Shown one piece after another: positions 33,361-42,250 of a DNA stretch of 64,000 nucleotides. Every line of letters begins with the position of its first letter. Position 1 is the first letter of the stretch. The translations under genes were made by a program, and so were the position numbers. The notes beneath the pieces are model-generated. The model was not told where the DNA came from, ran no database searches, and worked only from the letters and a program-made list of their open reading frames with translations. The stretch is from an uncultured Bacillota bacterium. Lineage in GTDB: Bacteria; Bacillota; Clostridia; Lachnospirales; CAG-274. Location of the stretch: the NCBI GenBank assembly GCA_958426775.1, contig CATZZP010000008.1, positions 1-64,000 of the forward strand. Direction: 5' to 3'.

Positions 33361-35574
33361 ATGAAGTATGCACTTATAAGAGTAAGTGTGCCACATAAAA
33401 AGGTGGATAAAATGTTTCATTATATCATACCTCCCCATTTGTCAAACAGACTAAGCATAGGTATGAGGGTTTATGTACCCTTTGGCAAGGGCAATAAGCG
33501 TATAGAGGGCTATATATTAGGCTTTTCTGATGAGAGTGATGTTGAGGAGAAGCTTTTAAAGCCTATTTTGGATATTCACGAGGACTACAGCATTTTAAGT
33601 GATAAGCGTATAGAGCTTGCCTCATGGATGAGTAAGCAGTATTATGCAACCTTTAATGAATGTCTGCATTGTATTGCACCTAAAGCAGTTAAGGAAAAAA
33701 ACTTCAGATGTCTTAGCATAAATTCCGATATGCCTGATATTGACAAGCTTGTGGAAGCTACTGTTAAAAAGGCTAATAAGCAAAGCAAGGTTTTAGAGCT
33801 TTTTAAAGGCAATAAGGATATTGAAATACCTAAAGGTCATATAAAAAGTATATTGGATATAAATGACGCACCTATTAATGCCCTTGTAAAAAAGGGCATT
33901 TTAAAGGTAAGTGAGCATAGGAGCTACAGAGGCAGCTACGCAAACGCAAAGGCAAACCCTCAAAGACCAATGCTTACAGAGGAACAACAGCTTGTTTTAA
34001 ATAGGATTAATAATGAAAGCCGCCCCGTACTTTTACATGGAGTTACAGGCAGCGGAAAAACAGAGGTTTATTTAAGGATTATAGAAAAGGTGTTAGAGGA
34101 GGGAAGACAGGCAATAGTCCTGGTGCCTGAAATATCTCTTACGCCACAAACCTTAGACAGATTTGTATTACGCTTTGGTTCAAGGGTGGCACTTACCCAC
34201 TCACGTATGTCTGACGGCGAAAGATACGACCAATGGACAAGAGCGGCAAAGGGTGAAATTGACGTAATGGTAGGTCCTCGTTCGGCAATATTTACTCCCT
34301 TTGAAAATTTGGGTATAATAATTATTGATGAGGAGCATGAGTCAAGCTATAAAGCAGACAGCTCCCCTAAATATGATGCAAGAGAGGTGGCAATCAAGGT
34401 TTCACAGCTTTATAACAGTAAGGTTGTGTTAGGCAGTGCAACTCCCTCTATAGTAAGTTATTACAAAACCGTAACAGGTGAATATGCTCTTACGGAAATG
34501 AAGCATAGGGTAAATATGACTATGCCTCGGATTAATGTATGTGATATGCGGACGGAATTAAGTCAAGGCAACTATTCCATATTTTCAAGAGCCTTAAAAA
34601 AAGCCGTTGATGATAATTTGCAAAGGGGCAAGCAGACAATTCTGTTCCTTAACAGAAGAGGCTATTCCACCTTTGTTTCCTGCAGAAAATGCGGTTATGT
34701 TATGATGTGCGATAACTGTAATGTTAATTACACTTATCATAAGGGCGGTAACAGGCTTGTGTGCCATTACTGCGGTAAAACTACGGCTGTACCCGATACC
34801 TGTCCTGAATGTGGGTCAAAATATATTAAATATTTCGGCACAGGTACCGAAAAGATTGAGCAGGAGGTACAAAAATACTTTCCTACAGCAAGGGTTCTGC
34901 GTATGGATTTGGATACTACACGTAAGAAAAACAGCCATGCAGATATACTTGATACCTTCCGTAAGGGCGGTGCAGATATATTAATAGGTACACAGATGAT
35001 TGCAAAGGGACTTGACTTCCCAAATGTAACGGTGGTTGGTGTTATAGCCGCCGACCTATCCCTTAATATGAACGATTATCGCTCGGGAGAGGTTACCTAC
35101 GGCTTGCTTACCCAGGTATCAGGCAGAGCAGGCAGGGCAGAGGAAGCGGGACAGGTTTACATACAAACCTACAATCCACAGCATTACAGTATTGAGTGTA
35201 CCAAAAATAACGATTATTTAACTTATTTTAATGAAGAAATTTCCTTTAGACGTATTATGAATTATCCGCCTTTTTCCAATGTGTTTTATGTGCTTATTTC
35301 GTCAGACAATGAGGATAAGGCAAAAAATGCTTCGGAATTGTTGGCGGCAATTATGTCTAAATACAATAAAAATAATATGTTTGAAAGGCTGGGTCCCGTA
35401 CCTGCCATAATTTCAAAGCTAAATAATAAATACAGATACAGAATATTAATAAAATGTGCAGATGAGGAAAAAATTAAGGCTTATGTGCTGTACTGTCTGG
35501 ATATATTCTACAAGCAAAGGGGCTTTTCCGATGTAAATATAAGTATAGCACTTAACCCTAATTACAGCGTATAA
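33361..35574 (+). CDS. priA: Primosomal replication restart helicase PriA
   Basis: 737 residues. The N-terminal DNA-binding domain (VPHKKVDKMFHYIIP) leads to a superfamily-2 helicase core with Walker A GVTGSGKT (about 226-233) and DEEH, the zinc region with paired Cys motifs (CRKCG, CDNC, CHYCG, CPECG) and motif VI GRAGRAEEAG. It reloads the replisome at stalled forks. Confidence 0.96.
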   Translation: MKYALIRVSVPHKKVDKMFHYIIPPHLSNRLSIGMRVYVPFGKGNKRIEGYILGFSDESDVEEKLLKPILDIHEDYSILSDKRIELASWMSKQYYATFNECLHCIAPKAVKEKNFRCLSINSDMPDIDKLVEATVKKANKQSKVLELFKGNKDIEIPKGHIKSILDINDAPINALVKKGILKVSEHRSYRGSYANAKANPQRPMLTEEQQLVLNRINNESRPVLLHGVTGSGKTEVYLRIIEKVLEEGRQAIVLVPEISLTPQTLDRFVLRFGSRVALTHSRMSDGERYDQWTRAAKGEIDVMVGPRSAIFTPFENLGIIIIDEEHESSYKADSSPKYDAREVAIKVSQLYNSKVVLGSATPSIVSYYKTVTGEYALTEMKHRVNMTMPRINVCDMRTELSQGNYSIFSRALKKAVDDNLQRGKQTILFLNRRGYSTFVSCRKCGYVMMCDNCNVNYTYHKGGNRLVCHYCGKTTAVPDTCPECGSKYIKYFGTGTEKIEQEVQKYFPTARVLRMDLDTTRKKNSHADILDTFRKGGADILIGTQMIAKGLDFPNVTVVGVIAADLSLNMNDYRSGEVTYGLLTQVSGRAGRAEEAGQVYIQTYNPQHYSIECTKNNDYLTYFNEEISFRRIMNYPPFSNVFYVLISSDNEDKAKNASELLAAIMSKYNKNNMFERLGPVPAIISKLNNKYRYRILIKCADEEKIKAYVLYCLDIFYKQRGFSDVNISIALNPNYSV

Positions 35575-35588
35575 GAAAGGAGAAAGAA

Positions 35589-36089
35589 ATGGCAACCAGA
35601 ATTATAAGAACTTCAGAGGATGAAATTTTAAGAAAAAAATGCAAGCCTGTAACAGAAATTAACGAGAGAATTTTAACTCTCCTTGATGATATGGCAGAAA
35701 CCATGTATGAGGCTAACGGTGTAGGTCTTGCGGCACCTCAGGTAGGTGTGTTAAGACGAGTTGTGGTAATAGATGCAGGCAACGGTCTTATTGAGCTTAT
35801 TAACCCTGTTATTATTGAACAGAGCGGTGCACAGTGCGGTAATGAGGGTTGTCTTAGTGTACCGGGTAAGCAGGGTGTAGTTACAAGACCCGATTATGTA
35901 CGTGTTGAGGCTACAGACAGAGAGGGGGATAAGTTTATTATGGAGGGCGAGGGACTTCTTGCAAGAGCCTTCTGCCATGAAATTGACCATTTAGACGGTA
36001 TAATGTATACCGACCTTGTAGAGGGAGAGCTTGAGGACTTAATCTATGAAGACGATGAGGATGATTTTGAGGATATTGATGAGGAGTGA
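35589..36089 (+). CDS. def: Peptide deformylase
   Basis: 166 residues; all three motifs: GVGLAAPQVG, EGCLSVPG and HEIDHLDG, giving the Cys/His/His metal site. It removes the formyl group from new proteins. It ends in an acidic tail of about 20 residues. Spaced 6 bp from fmt, the partner enzyme that puts the formyl group on initiator tRNA. Confidence 0.96.
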   Translation: MATRIIRTSEDEILRKKCKPVTEINERILTLLDDMAETMYEANGVGLAAPQVGVLRRVVVIDAGNGLIELINPVIIEQSGAQCGNEGCLSVPGKQGVVTRPDYVRVEATDREGDKFIMEGEGLLARAFCHEIDHLDGIMYTDLVEGELEDLIYEDDEDDFEDIDEE

Positions 36090-36095
36090 TAACCT

Positions 36096-37025
36096 ATGAA
36101 AATAATTTATATGGGTACTCCTGATTTTGCAGTGCCTGCCTTAAGTGCCTTAATTGAAAAGCATGAGGTTGTGGCAGTTATAAGTCAGCCGGATAAGCCC
36201 AAAGGCAGAGGGAAGCACCTTTTGCCTACACCCGTTAAGGAGGAGGCATTAAAGCACAACATACCTGTTTATCAGCCTGAAAAAATAAAGTCAAGGGAGG
36301 CTGTAGATTTAATTTGCGGTATTGAGGCGGATATAATTGTGGTAGCCGCTTACGGTCAGATTTTACCTCTCAGCATTTTGGAAAAGCCGAAGTATGGCTG
36401 TATTAATATACACGGCTCCCTTTTGCCTAAGTACAGAGGTGCGGCACCTATACAATGGGCAGTTATTGACGGTGAGGAAAAAAGCGGTGTTACCATAATG
36501 TATATGGAGGAGGGTCTTGACTGCGGAGATATGCTCTTGAAAAAAGAAGTAGCTATTGAGGCAGAGGATACCTACGGTACTCTATATGATAAAATAAGCT
36601 CCTTAGGTGCTGCAGCAGTTCTTGAAGCCGTTGATATGCTGGAAAAGGGTACAGCTAAGGCGGAAAAGCAGGACGACAGCCTGTCAACCTACGCTAAAAA
36701 AATTGAAAAGGAAATGGGACTTATTGATTGGAATAAATCAACTAAGGAAATAATAAACCTTATCAGAGGCTTTAATCCTATGCCGGGGGCATATACTACC
36801 TACGGCGAGGATACCTTTAAAATCTGGAAAGCTAAAGAGGCAGAGGTTGACTACAGCGGTACTTGCGGAGAAATAGTTGATGTAAATCCCAAAAAGGGCT
36901 TTACCGTTAAAACAGGAGATACTGCTCTTGTTGTATGTGAAATGCAGGCAAAGGGAGGTAAAAAAATGTCCTCTGCCGATTATATGCGTGGACACAGTAT
37001 CGAAAAAGGTAAAAGCTTAGGTTGA
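36096..37025 (+). CDS. fmt: Methionyl-tRNA formyltransferase
   Basis: 309 residues: formyltransferase domain (IIYMGTPDFAVPAL, the folate motif INIHGSLLPKYRGAAPIQWA) and the C-terminal tRNA-binding domain from about 205. It formylates Met-tRNA(fMet) for initiation. Confidence 0.96.
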   Translation: MKIIYMGTPDFAVPALSALIEKHEVVAVISQPDKPKGRGKHLLPTPVKEEALKHNIPVYQPEKIKSREAVDLICGIEADIIVVAAYGQILPLSILEKPKYGCINIHGSLLPKYRGAAPIQWAVIDGEEKSGVTIMYMEEGLDCGDMLLKKEVAIEAEDTYGTLYDKISSLGAAAVLEAVDMLEKGTAKAEKQDDSLSTYAKKIEKEMGLIDWNKSTKEIINLIRGFNPMPGAYTTYGEDTFKIWKAKEAEVDYSGTCGEIVDVNPKKGFTVKTGDTALVVCEMQAKGGKKMSSADYMRGHSIEKGKSLG

Positions 37026-37088
37026 TTACAGACATTTAATTTAAATTTACGTAGCTTATAGTGAAAATATATAGAAAGAGGTGTAATT

Positions 37089-37799
37089 ATGAATTATTAT
37101 CAGCTTGATTTTTTATTGTATATGCTTTTTATTGCAGTTGCAATTTATTCTATCTATGCACAATTTAAGGTTAGTTCAACCTTTAATAAGTATTCTGAAA
37201 TACGCAATGCAAGAGGTTATACAGGTGCCGATGTAGCAAGAATTTTGCTTGAACAGTCGGGTATACATGATGTAAGCGTTGAACCTGTAAAGGGCAACCT
37301 TACGGACCATTATGACCCATCGGCTAAGGTGTTAAGGCTTTCAGAAACCGTGTACGGCTCAACAAGCGTTTCAGCTTTAGGTGTTGCCGCACACGAAACA
37401 GGTCATGCTGTACAGCATCATGAGGGCTATGCTCCTCTTTCCTTCCGTACAGCCTTATTTCCTGCAGTAAGCTTTAGCAGTAAGCTGGCTATGCCCCTTA
37501 TTTTAATAGGTCTTATGTTCAGCTTTCTTTCATCAAGCCTTTTTATTGCACAAATTGGTGTAATTCTCTTTTCTCTTGTGGTATTATTCCAGATTGTTAC
37601 CTTACCGGTAGAGTTTAATGCTTCTTCAAGAGCTTTAAAAATGCTTGATGATTATAATTTCCTTACTCAGGAGGAAATCGGACCTGCTAAAAAGGTGCTT
37701 TCAGCGGCGGCTATGACTTATGTTGCGGCAACAGCTACATCAATTATTCAGCTTTTAAGGCTTGCCTTAATTGTATTTGGCGGCAGAGATCGTGATTAA
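37089..37799 (+). CDS. Zinc membrane metalloprotease (YugP family)
   Basis: 236 residues; a membrane helix near the N-terminus, zinc motif HETGH (HExxH) in AAHETGHAVQHHEGYAP, then two hydrophobic hairpins (about 130-175) and a C-terminal helix. Family members sit in the membrane and are often encoded after fmt, as here. The substrate is unknown. It has its own AGAGGTG ribosome site and a 63-bp gap to fmt. Confidence 0.88.
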   Translation: MNYYQLDFLLYMLFIAVAIYSIYAQFKVSSTFNKYSEIRNARGYTGADVARILLEQSGIHDVSVEPVKGNLTDHYDPSAKVLRLSETVYGSTSVSALGVAAHETGHAVQHHEGYAPLSFRTALFPAVSFSSKLAMPLILIGLMFSFLSSSLFIAQIGVILFSLVVLFQIVTLPVEFNASSRALKMLDDYNFLTQEEIGPAKKVLSAAAMTYVAATATSIIQLLRLALIVFGGRDRD

Positions 37800-37814
37800 T
37801 ATTTGAATTTACTG

Positions 37815-37846
37815 AAACCGTTATCTTAAGATAGCGGTTTTTTGCT
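37815..37846 (+). terminator. Terminator of the yicC-fmt-protease operon
   Basis: Stem AAACCGTTATCTT / AAGATAGCGGTTT with no unpaired loop to speak of, followed by a T-run. Confidence 0.75.
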
Positions 37847-37859
37847 TATATAGGAACAA

Positions 37860-37893
37860 AAAATGGTGTGATTGTTTTATCACACCAAATTTT
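37860..37893 (-). terminator. Terminator of the phosphoglycerate mutase gene
   Basis: Stem TTGGTGTGAT / ATCACACCA on the minus strand with a T6 run, beginning 3 bp after the stop. Confidence 0.85.
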
Positions 37894-37895
37894 TA

Positions 37896-39104
37896 TTAAA
37901 GCTTTATAAAGTAATTCATAATTTCAGGGCCGTTTTCAATAAATAGACCTGTAGACTTTGCTGTTTCCTCTGTAAATTCATTTACACCATCGACCTGCTT
38001 TGATTTTTGATAGATAAGGAAAGGTACAGGGTCGTTAGTATGTGTACGCAGTGCAAGGGGAGTAGGGTGGTCGGGCAAAATCATAAGCTTGTAATCCTCA
38101 TATTCCTCAAGTGCCTCAAGAATAGGCTCAAGGACCTTTTTATCAATTATTTCAAGGGATTTTTTCTTGTTTTCAATTTCAAAGCGATGACCGCATTCAT
38201 CAGGTGCTTCCATATGTACATATACAAAGTCCTGACCCTTTTTAAGCTCCTCTATTGCCGCCTTTGCCTTGCCCTCAAAGTTAGTGTCAATGTAGCCTGT
38301 AGCTCCCTCAACCTCGACAACGTTCATACCTGAAAACTTGCCTATGCCCTTTAAAAGGTCAACAGCAGAAATCATAGAACCCTTAAGTCCGTACTTTTCG
38401 TTAAAGGGTGCAAGCTCCTTGCGTACACCCTCGCCCCAGAGCCATATGCTGTTAGCAGGATTAAGCCCCTTAGCTACTCTTGCTTTGTTAATAGGGTGGT
38501 CCTTTAATAAATCATAGGAGCGTACCATCATATCATAAAGCTTAGCTGCGTTAGGGTGAGTTGGTATATATTCTTTGATTTTTCTGCCTGTAATATCATG
38601 GGGAGGTGTAAGGTTGCCTACATCAAGGGTACCCTTATCCCAGATAAGGCAATGTCTGTAGCTGACACCGTTGTAATACTTAAATTCTTCATTATTAAAA
38701 TTATCTGCAATATATTTTACAAGCTCTGCCGCTTCCTCTGTTGAAATATCACCTGCACAGTAGTCAATTATAGTCTTATCCTCATAATCAGGCTCATCGG
38801 AAAGGGTGACAAGGTTACAACGGAAAGATACATCGGTAGGCTTCATATCAATACCGATACTGCCTGCCTCTAAAGGGGAACGACCCGAATAATAAACCTG
38901 TGGGTCATAGCCAAGCACAGAAAGGTTGGCTACGTCACTGCCCGGCTTAAGATTATCGGCAACAGTCTTTACAAGACCTACCCTGCTATGCTTTGCAATT
39001 TTATCCATATTAGGTGTAACGGAGGCACCCATAGGGGTTTTATCGCCTAACTCTGCAACAGGATAGTCTGCCATACCGTCACATAATAATACAACGTATT
39101 TCAT
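37896..39104 (-). CDS. apgM: Cofactor-independent phosphoglycerate mutase, archaeal type (ApgM)
   Basis: 402 residues of the alkaline-phosphatase fold: metal-binding LLCDGMADYP at the N-terminus, the SDVANLSVLGYDP phosphoserine segment, HMEAPDECGHR and DHPTPLALRTHT metal sites. It interconverts 3- and 2-phosphoglycerate. Some relatives act as phosphonopyruvate or homoserine kinases, but the sequence reads as ordinary ApgM. Single-gene unit with AGAGGT ribosome site. Confidence 0.9.
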   Translation of the reverse strand: MKYVVLLCDGMADYPVAELGDKTPMGASVTPNMDKIAKHSRVGLVKTVADNLKPGSDVANLSVLGYDPQVYYSGRSPLEAGSIGIDMKPTDVSFRCNLVTLSDEPDYEDKTIIDYCAGDISTEEAAELVKYIADNFNNEEFKYYNGVSYRHCLIWDKGTLDVGNLTPPHDITGRKIKEYIPTHPNAAKLYDMMVRSYDLLKDHPINKARVAKGLNPANSIWLWGEGVRKELAPFNEKYGLKGSMISAVDLLKGIGKFSGMNVVEVEGATGYIDTNFEGKAKAAIEELKKGQDFVYVHMEAPDECGHRFEIENKKKSLEIIDKKVLEPILEALEEYEDYKLMILPDHPTPLALRTHTNDPVPFLIYQKSKQVDGVNEFTEETAKSTGLFIENGPEIMNYFIKL

Positions 39105-39156
39105 TTTTTATATACCTCTTTTCGTATAAATATATGCCTCTATAATAGCACAGGCT

Positions 39157-40275
39157 TTATTTTTTTACAATGTTTTTCTTTTCTCTGCGTTCAAGCTGAG
39201 TTTTAAATATTGAATATAGTATTGAGCAAACAGGCACACTTAAAAGTACCGCTCCTACACCGCCTATTCTGCCGCCTACAATAACTGCGGTTATTACAAG
39301 TATATCAGGCAAGCCGACGGATTTGCCTACCACCTTAGGATAGATAAGGTTACCCTCAATTTGCTGTAAAATAAGGAGATATGCCACAAAGAACAAAGCC
39401 TTCAAAGGGTTTACCATTAATATTAAAAACGCACCTATAGCTATACCGATAAATGCTCCCACAACGGGAATAAGGGCGGTAATACCCACAAGCATACCTA
39501 TTGCGGCAGCATAAGGTAATGAGAAAAGCGTCATACCAAGGTAACAGAGTGTTCCTAAAATAACTGCCTCTGTAAGCTGACCTGTAATAAAGTTGTAAAA
39601 GGTAGTGTATGAAAGTCTTGATATATCAAGCACTGTTTCAGCTGTTTCCTTAGGTAAAAATGCCTTTACGGTTCTTGAGGCAAGTTTTCCCAGCTTTTCC
39701 TTATACGCAAGCACATAAATTGCTATAACAAAGCTGACTGCACCTGTGAAAAGCTTGCCTGCAAAGGCAGTTGTTATATCAAGGGCACTGCCTACCATAC
39801 CTGCGGAATTTTCTGTAATATAGCTTGTAATATCCTCAATCCGTTCTGCATTTAAAAGCTCCCCTAAGGACAAATTTTCAACAGGCAAATCTATGGAATT
39901 AAGCTCATCGATAATGTTGTTGATATAGATAGGTATTGTATCTGCAAGTAAAAATAAAGTACGCTTAATTTCGGGGAAAATAAATATTGAAAGCATTGTA
40001 AGCACGCAAACTATAATAAGCAGTGATGAAATTATGCTTAAAGCTCTTACCCATTTTTTACCCTTAAATTTTTTAAGGATACGGTCCTCAATGAAGCATA
40101 CGAACACATTAAGAAAAAATGCTGTTGCAAGTCCGAAGGTGACAGGTGCTATCCAGTTAAGGACAGTGCCTATTGTATCAAGGACAATATTTAAGTTAAT
40201 CAATCCCACATAAAAGGCTATTGATGCAAAAATAATGCCTGTTAATATAAATATATTTTTTTTGTTTGTAAACAT
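39157..40275 (-). CDS. AI-2E family membrane transporter
   Basis: 372 residues from the ATG at 40275, chosen because CAGGAGG precedes it. There are about eight helices; the C-terminal region carries VGKSVGLPDILVITAVIVGG and QQIEGNLIYPKVVG, typical of the AI-2E exporter superfamily. Members include autoinducer-2 exporters and Na+/H+ antiporters, so the substrate is open. Confidence 0.88.
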   Translation of the reverse strand: MFTNKKNIFILTGIIFASIAFYVGLINLNIVLDTIGTVLNWIAPVTFGLATAFFLNVFVCFIEDRILKKFKGKKWVRALSIISSLLIIVCVLTMLSIFIFPEIKRTLFLLADTIPIYINNIIDELNSIDLPVENLSLGELLNAERIEDITSYITENSAGMVGSALDITTAFAGKLFTGAVSFVIAIYVLAYKEKLGKLASRTVKAFLPKETAETVLDISRLSYTTFYNFITGQLTEAVILGTLCYLGMTLFSLPYAAAIGMLVGITALIPVVGAFIGIAIGAFLILMVNPLKALFFVAYLLILQQIEGNLIYPKVVGKSVGLPDILVITAVIVGGRIGGVGAVLLSVPVCSILYSIFKTQLERREKKNIVKK

Positions 40276-40466
40276 TTTGTCCTCCTGCAATTAAAATATA
40301 AAGGTATTTTACCAAATTAAAGTTAATTTTTCAATAATATAGGAAAATATTTTGCATATTATTTAAAGTAATGGCTATGTGATTGCAAAACATAAATTTT
40401 TGTTGTAAAATTATAAGTAGTTAAAATATCTTATATATATTATTAACAATTAAGGAGGTAAATTAT

Positions 40467-41081
40467 ATGAAAATTTTATTAGTAAACGGCAGTCCAAAGG
40501 AAAAGGGTTGTACATATACTGCTCTTTGCGAGGTAAAAAAGGGTATTGAGGAAACCGGTGTTGAGGCTGAAATTTTTCATGTTACTCAAACGGCAGGCTG
40601 TATGGGCTGTGGTGCCTGTGCTAACCTTGGCAGATGTATCCAAAACGATTGTGTAAATGATGCTCTTAAGCTTCTTGATGAGACTGACGGCTTTATTTTC
40701 GGCTCACCCGTTCACTATGCAGGTGCAAGCGGAAATATAACAGGCTTTATGGATAGGCTCTTTTATGCAGGCGGCAGTAAGCTTGCCTTTAAGCCTGCCG
40801 CCGCTGTTGTAAGCTGTAGGAGAGGTGGTGCAAGTGCCGCTTTTGACCAGCTTAATAAGTATTTTACAATTAATAATATGCCTGTAGTATCAGCTCAGTA
40901 TTGGAATATGGTACATGGCAATAAGCCCGAAGAGGTTTTACAGGATGAGGAGGGTATGCAGAATATGCGTACCTTAGGCAGAAATACGGCATGGCTTGTA
41001 AAATGCATTGCACTTGCCAAGGAAAACGGAATTGAGCCTCCACAGCTTGAGCAAAAGATAAGAACTAACTTTATCAGATAA
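40467..41081 (+). CDS. Flavodoxin-like NADPH-dependent FMN reductase / iron-sulfur flavoprotein
   Basis: 204 residues with the flavodoxin FMN loop NGSPKEKGCTYTAL and a Cys cluster CMGCGACANLGRC typical of iron-sulfur flavoproteins; SPVHYAGASGNITGFMDR is the second flavin loop. Likely an electron carrier or oxidoreductase, its substrate unknown. Promoter TTGCAA-17-TAAAAT lies about 60 bp upstream; AAGGAGG precedes the ATG. Confidence 0.87.
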   Translation: MKILLVNGSPKEKGCTYTALCEVKKGIEETGVEAEIFHVTQTAGCMGCGACANLGRCIQNDCVNDALKLLDETDGFIFGSPVHYAGASGNITGFMDRLFYAGGSKLAFKPAAAVVSCRRGGASAAFDQLNKYFTINNMPVVSAQYWNMVHGNKPEEVLQDEEGMQNMRTLGRNTAWLVKCIALAKENGIEPPQLEQKIRTNFIR

Positions 41082-41087
41082 TAGTAT

Positions 41088-41128
41088 ACCCCCCAAAGTC
41101 AAAAGTCTGACCTTGGGGGTAAATTTTT
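41088..41128. terminator. Bidirectional terminator between flavoprotein gene and maf
   Basis: Near-perfect stem ACCCCCCAAAGTCA / TGACCTTGGGGGT with A/T tracts on both sides; it serves two convergent genes. Confidence 0.8.
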
Positions 41129-41729
41129 AAATAAATCTGTTTGTTTTAAGTGAACGGTATACCTTAGCCACAGGCAAGCCTACTATTGTATAGTAATCTC
41201 CCGCTATACTCTCAACAAGGGCAGCACCCTTTTCCTGTATGCCGTATGCACCTGCTTTGTCCATAGGCTCCCAGGTGGAAATATAAGCATCAATTTCGTC
41301 ATCTGTCAGGTCAAAGAATTTCACCTCTGCCTGCGAAACAAAGCTTTCGGCAGTTACCTTGCCTAAGGTTGCATAAATTATGGTTACACCTGTATATACA
41401 CTGTGTGACCTGCCTGAAAGTGCCTTTAACATTCTGAAGGCATCAGCCCTGTCCTTTGGCTTGCCAAGTATTTCATTATCAAGGGCGACAATAGTATCGG
41501 CGGCAATAACCGCAATTTTATCAGATGTACTATCACTATCCTCCGAGAGGACCTTATCAAATACATTGTCCGCCTTGCGTGAGGATAACTGAGCTACTAT
41601 CTCCTTAGGACCGAGTCCGTCAGCATAGCTTTCATCACAGCTTGATGTAATTACTCTGAAATTAATACCTACTTGCTTTAATAAATCCTGCCTGCGTGGG
41701 GATTGTGATGCTAAAACAATATCTGTCAT
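41127..41729 (-). CDS. maf: Maf family nucleotide pyrophosphatase
   Basis: 200 residues; SQSPRRQDLLKQ at the N-terminus, the AADTIVALDNEILGKP active-site stretch and WEPMDKAGAYGIQEKGA. Maf proteins hydrolyse dTTP/UTP or modified nucleotides and have been linked to septum formation. It is third in an operon with two small membrane proteins. Confidence 0.93.
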   Translation of the reverse strand: MTDIVLASQSPRRQDLLKQVGINFRVITSSCDESYADGLGPKEIVAQLSSRKADNVFDKVLSEDSDSTSDKIAVIAADTIVALDNEILGKPKDRADAFRMLKALSGRSHSVYTGVTIIYATLGKVTAESFVSQAEVKFFDLTDDEIDAYISTWEPMDKAGAYGIQEKGAALVESIAGDYYTIVGLPVAKVYRSLKTNRFI

Positions 41730-41746
41730 TTTTATTGCCTTTCTTA

Positions 41747-41995
41747 TTATAATTTTTTGTATACTAAAATAGAGAGCAGCATACCTATAATGCCTGCTAT
41801 ATTAAGCTTTACTGAAAAGCCAAGCTGTAAGGAAAAGAAAGATAAATCAAGGCTGAAGGGTGGATTTAAGCCGATTTCTTTTCCGTATTTAAGCCAGCTT
41901 AAAAAGGAAACATTGCCTAAGGTGTCGCCTATAAGCCCGCCTATTACAAGACCTGAAATTAATATAAGTATAAATGTCAGTGAGCTTTTTTTCAT
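41747..41995 (-). CDS. DUF4321 small membrane protein
   Basis: 82 residues: helix 1 (LTFILILISGLVIGGLIGD), a short loop with FLSWLKYGKEIGLNPP, a beta-like stretch and helix 2 (IAGIIGMLLSILVYKKL). This layout is that of DUF4321, which commonly lies before maf in Clostridia. The function is unknown. GGGAGG ribosome site overlaps the upstream gene's stop. Confidence 0.85.
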   Translation of the reverse strand: MKKSSLTFILILISGLVIGGLIGDTLGNVSFLSWLKYGKEIGLNPPFSLDLSFFSLQLGFSVKLNIAGIIGMLLSILVYKKL

Positions 41996-42006
41996 ATTAT
42001 ACCTCC

Positions 42007-42114
42007 CTAAAAGGACACTCCTATAAAGAAAAATCCGAAAATTTTTATTAAAATATATAAAGCAAAAAGAACAGCACCGATAGCTATTAAAAAGCTTATT
42101 ATATCCTTTTTCAT
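42007..42114 (-). CDS. Very small membrane protein upstream of DUF4321
   Basis: 35 residues: MKKDIISFLIAIGAVLF, then ALYILIKIFGFFFIGVSF, a single long helix with almost no polar residues. The ATG follows GAGGGAGA at good spacing, and the stop codon TAG sits inside the DUF4321 ribosome site, the sign of translational coupling. It is below the usual ORF length limit. No function can be assigned. Confidence 0.68.
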   Translation of the reverse strand: MKKDIISFLIAIGAVLFALYILIKIFGFFFIGVSF

Positions 42115-42199
42115 TATTTGATCTCCCTCAATCAGTAAAAAACACTAAGCTTATTTTATAATATTTAAAGCAAATTTTCAAGCCCTGCACAGAATTATG

Positions 42200-42228
42200 T
42201 TGAAGATAACCCCAAAATTGTTTATAAT
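42200..42228 (+). promoter_or_regulatory. Promoter of the MBOAT-SGNH operon
   Basis: TTGAAG (42200-42205), 17 bp, TATAAT (42223-42228); GGAGG follows before the ATG at 42251. Confidence 0.75.
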
Positions 42229-42250
42229 TACAATATGGAGGTTTGAACTT

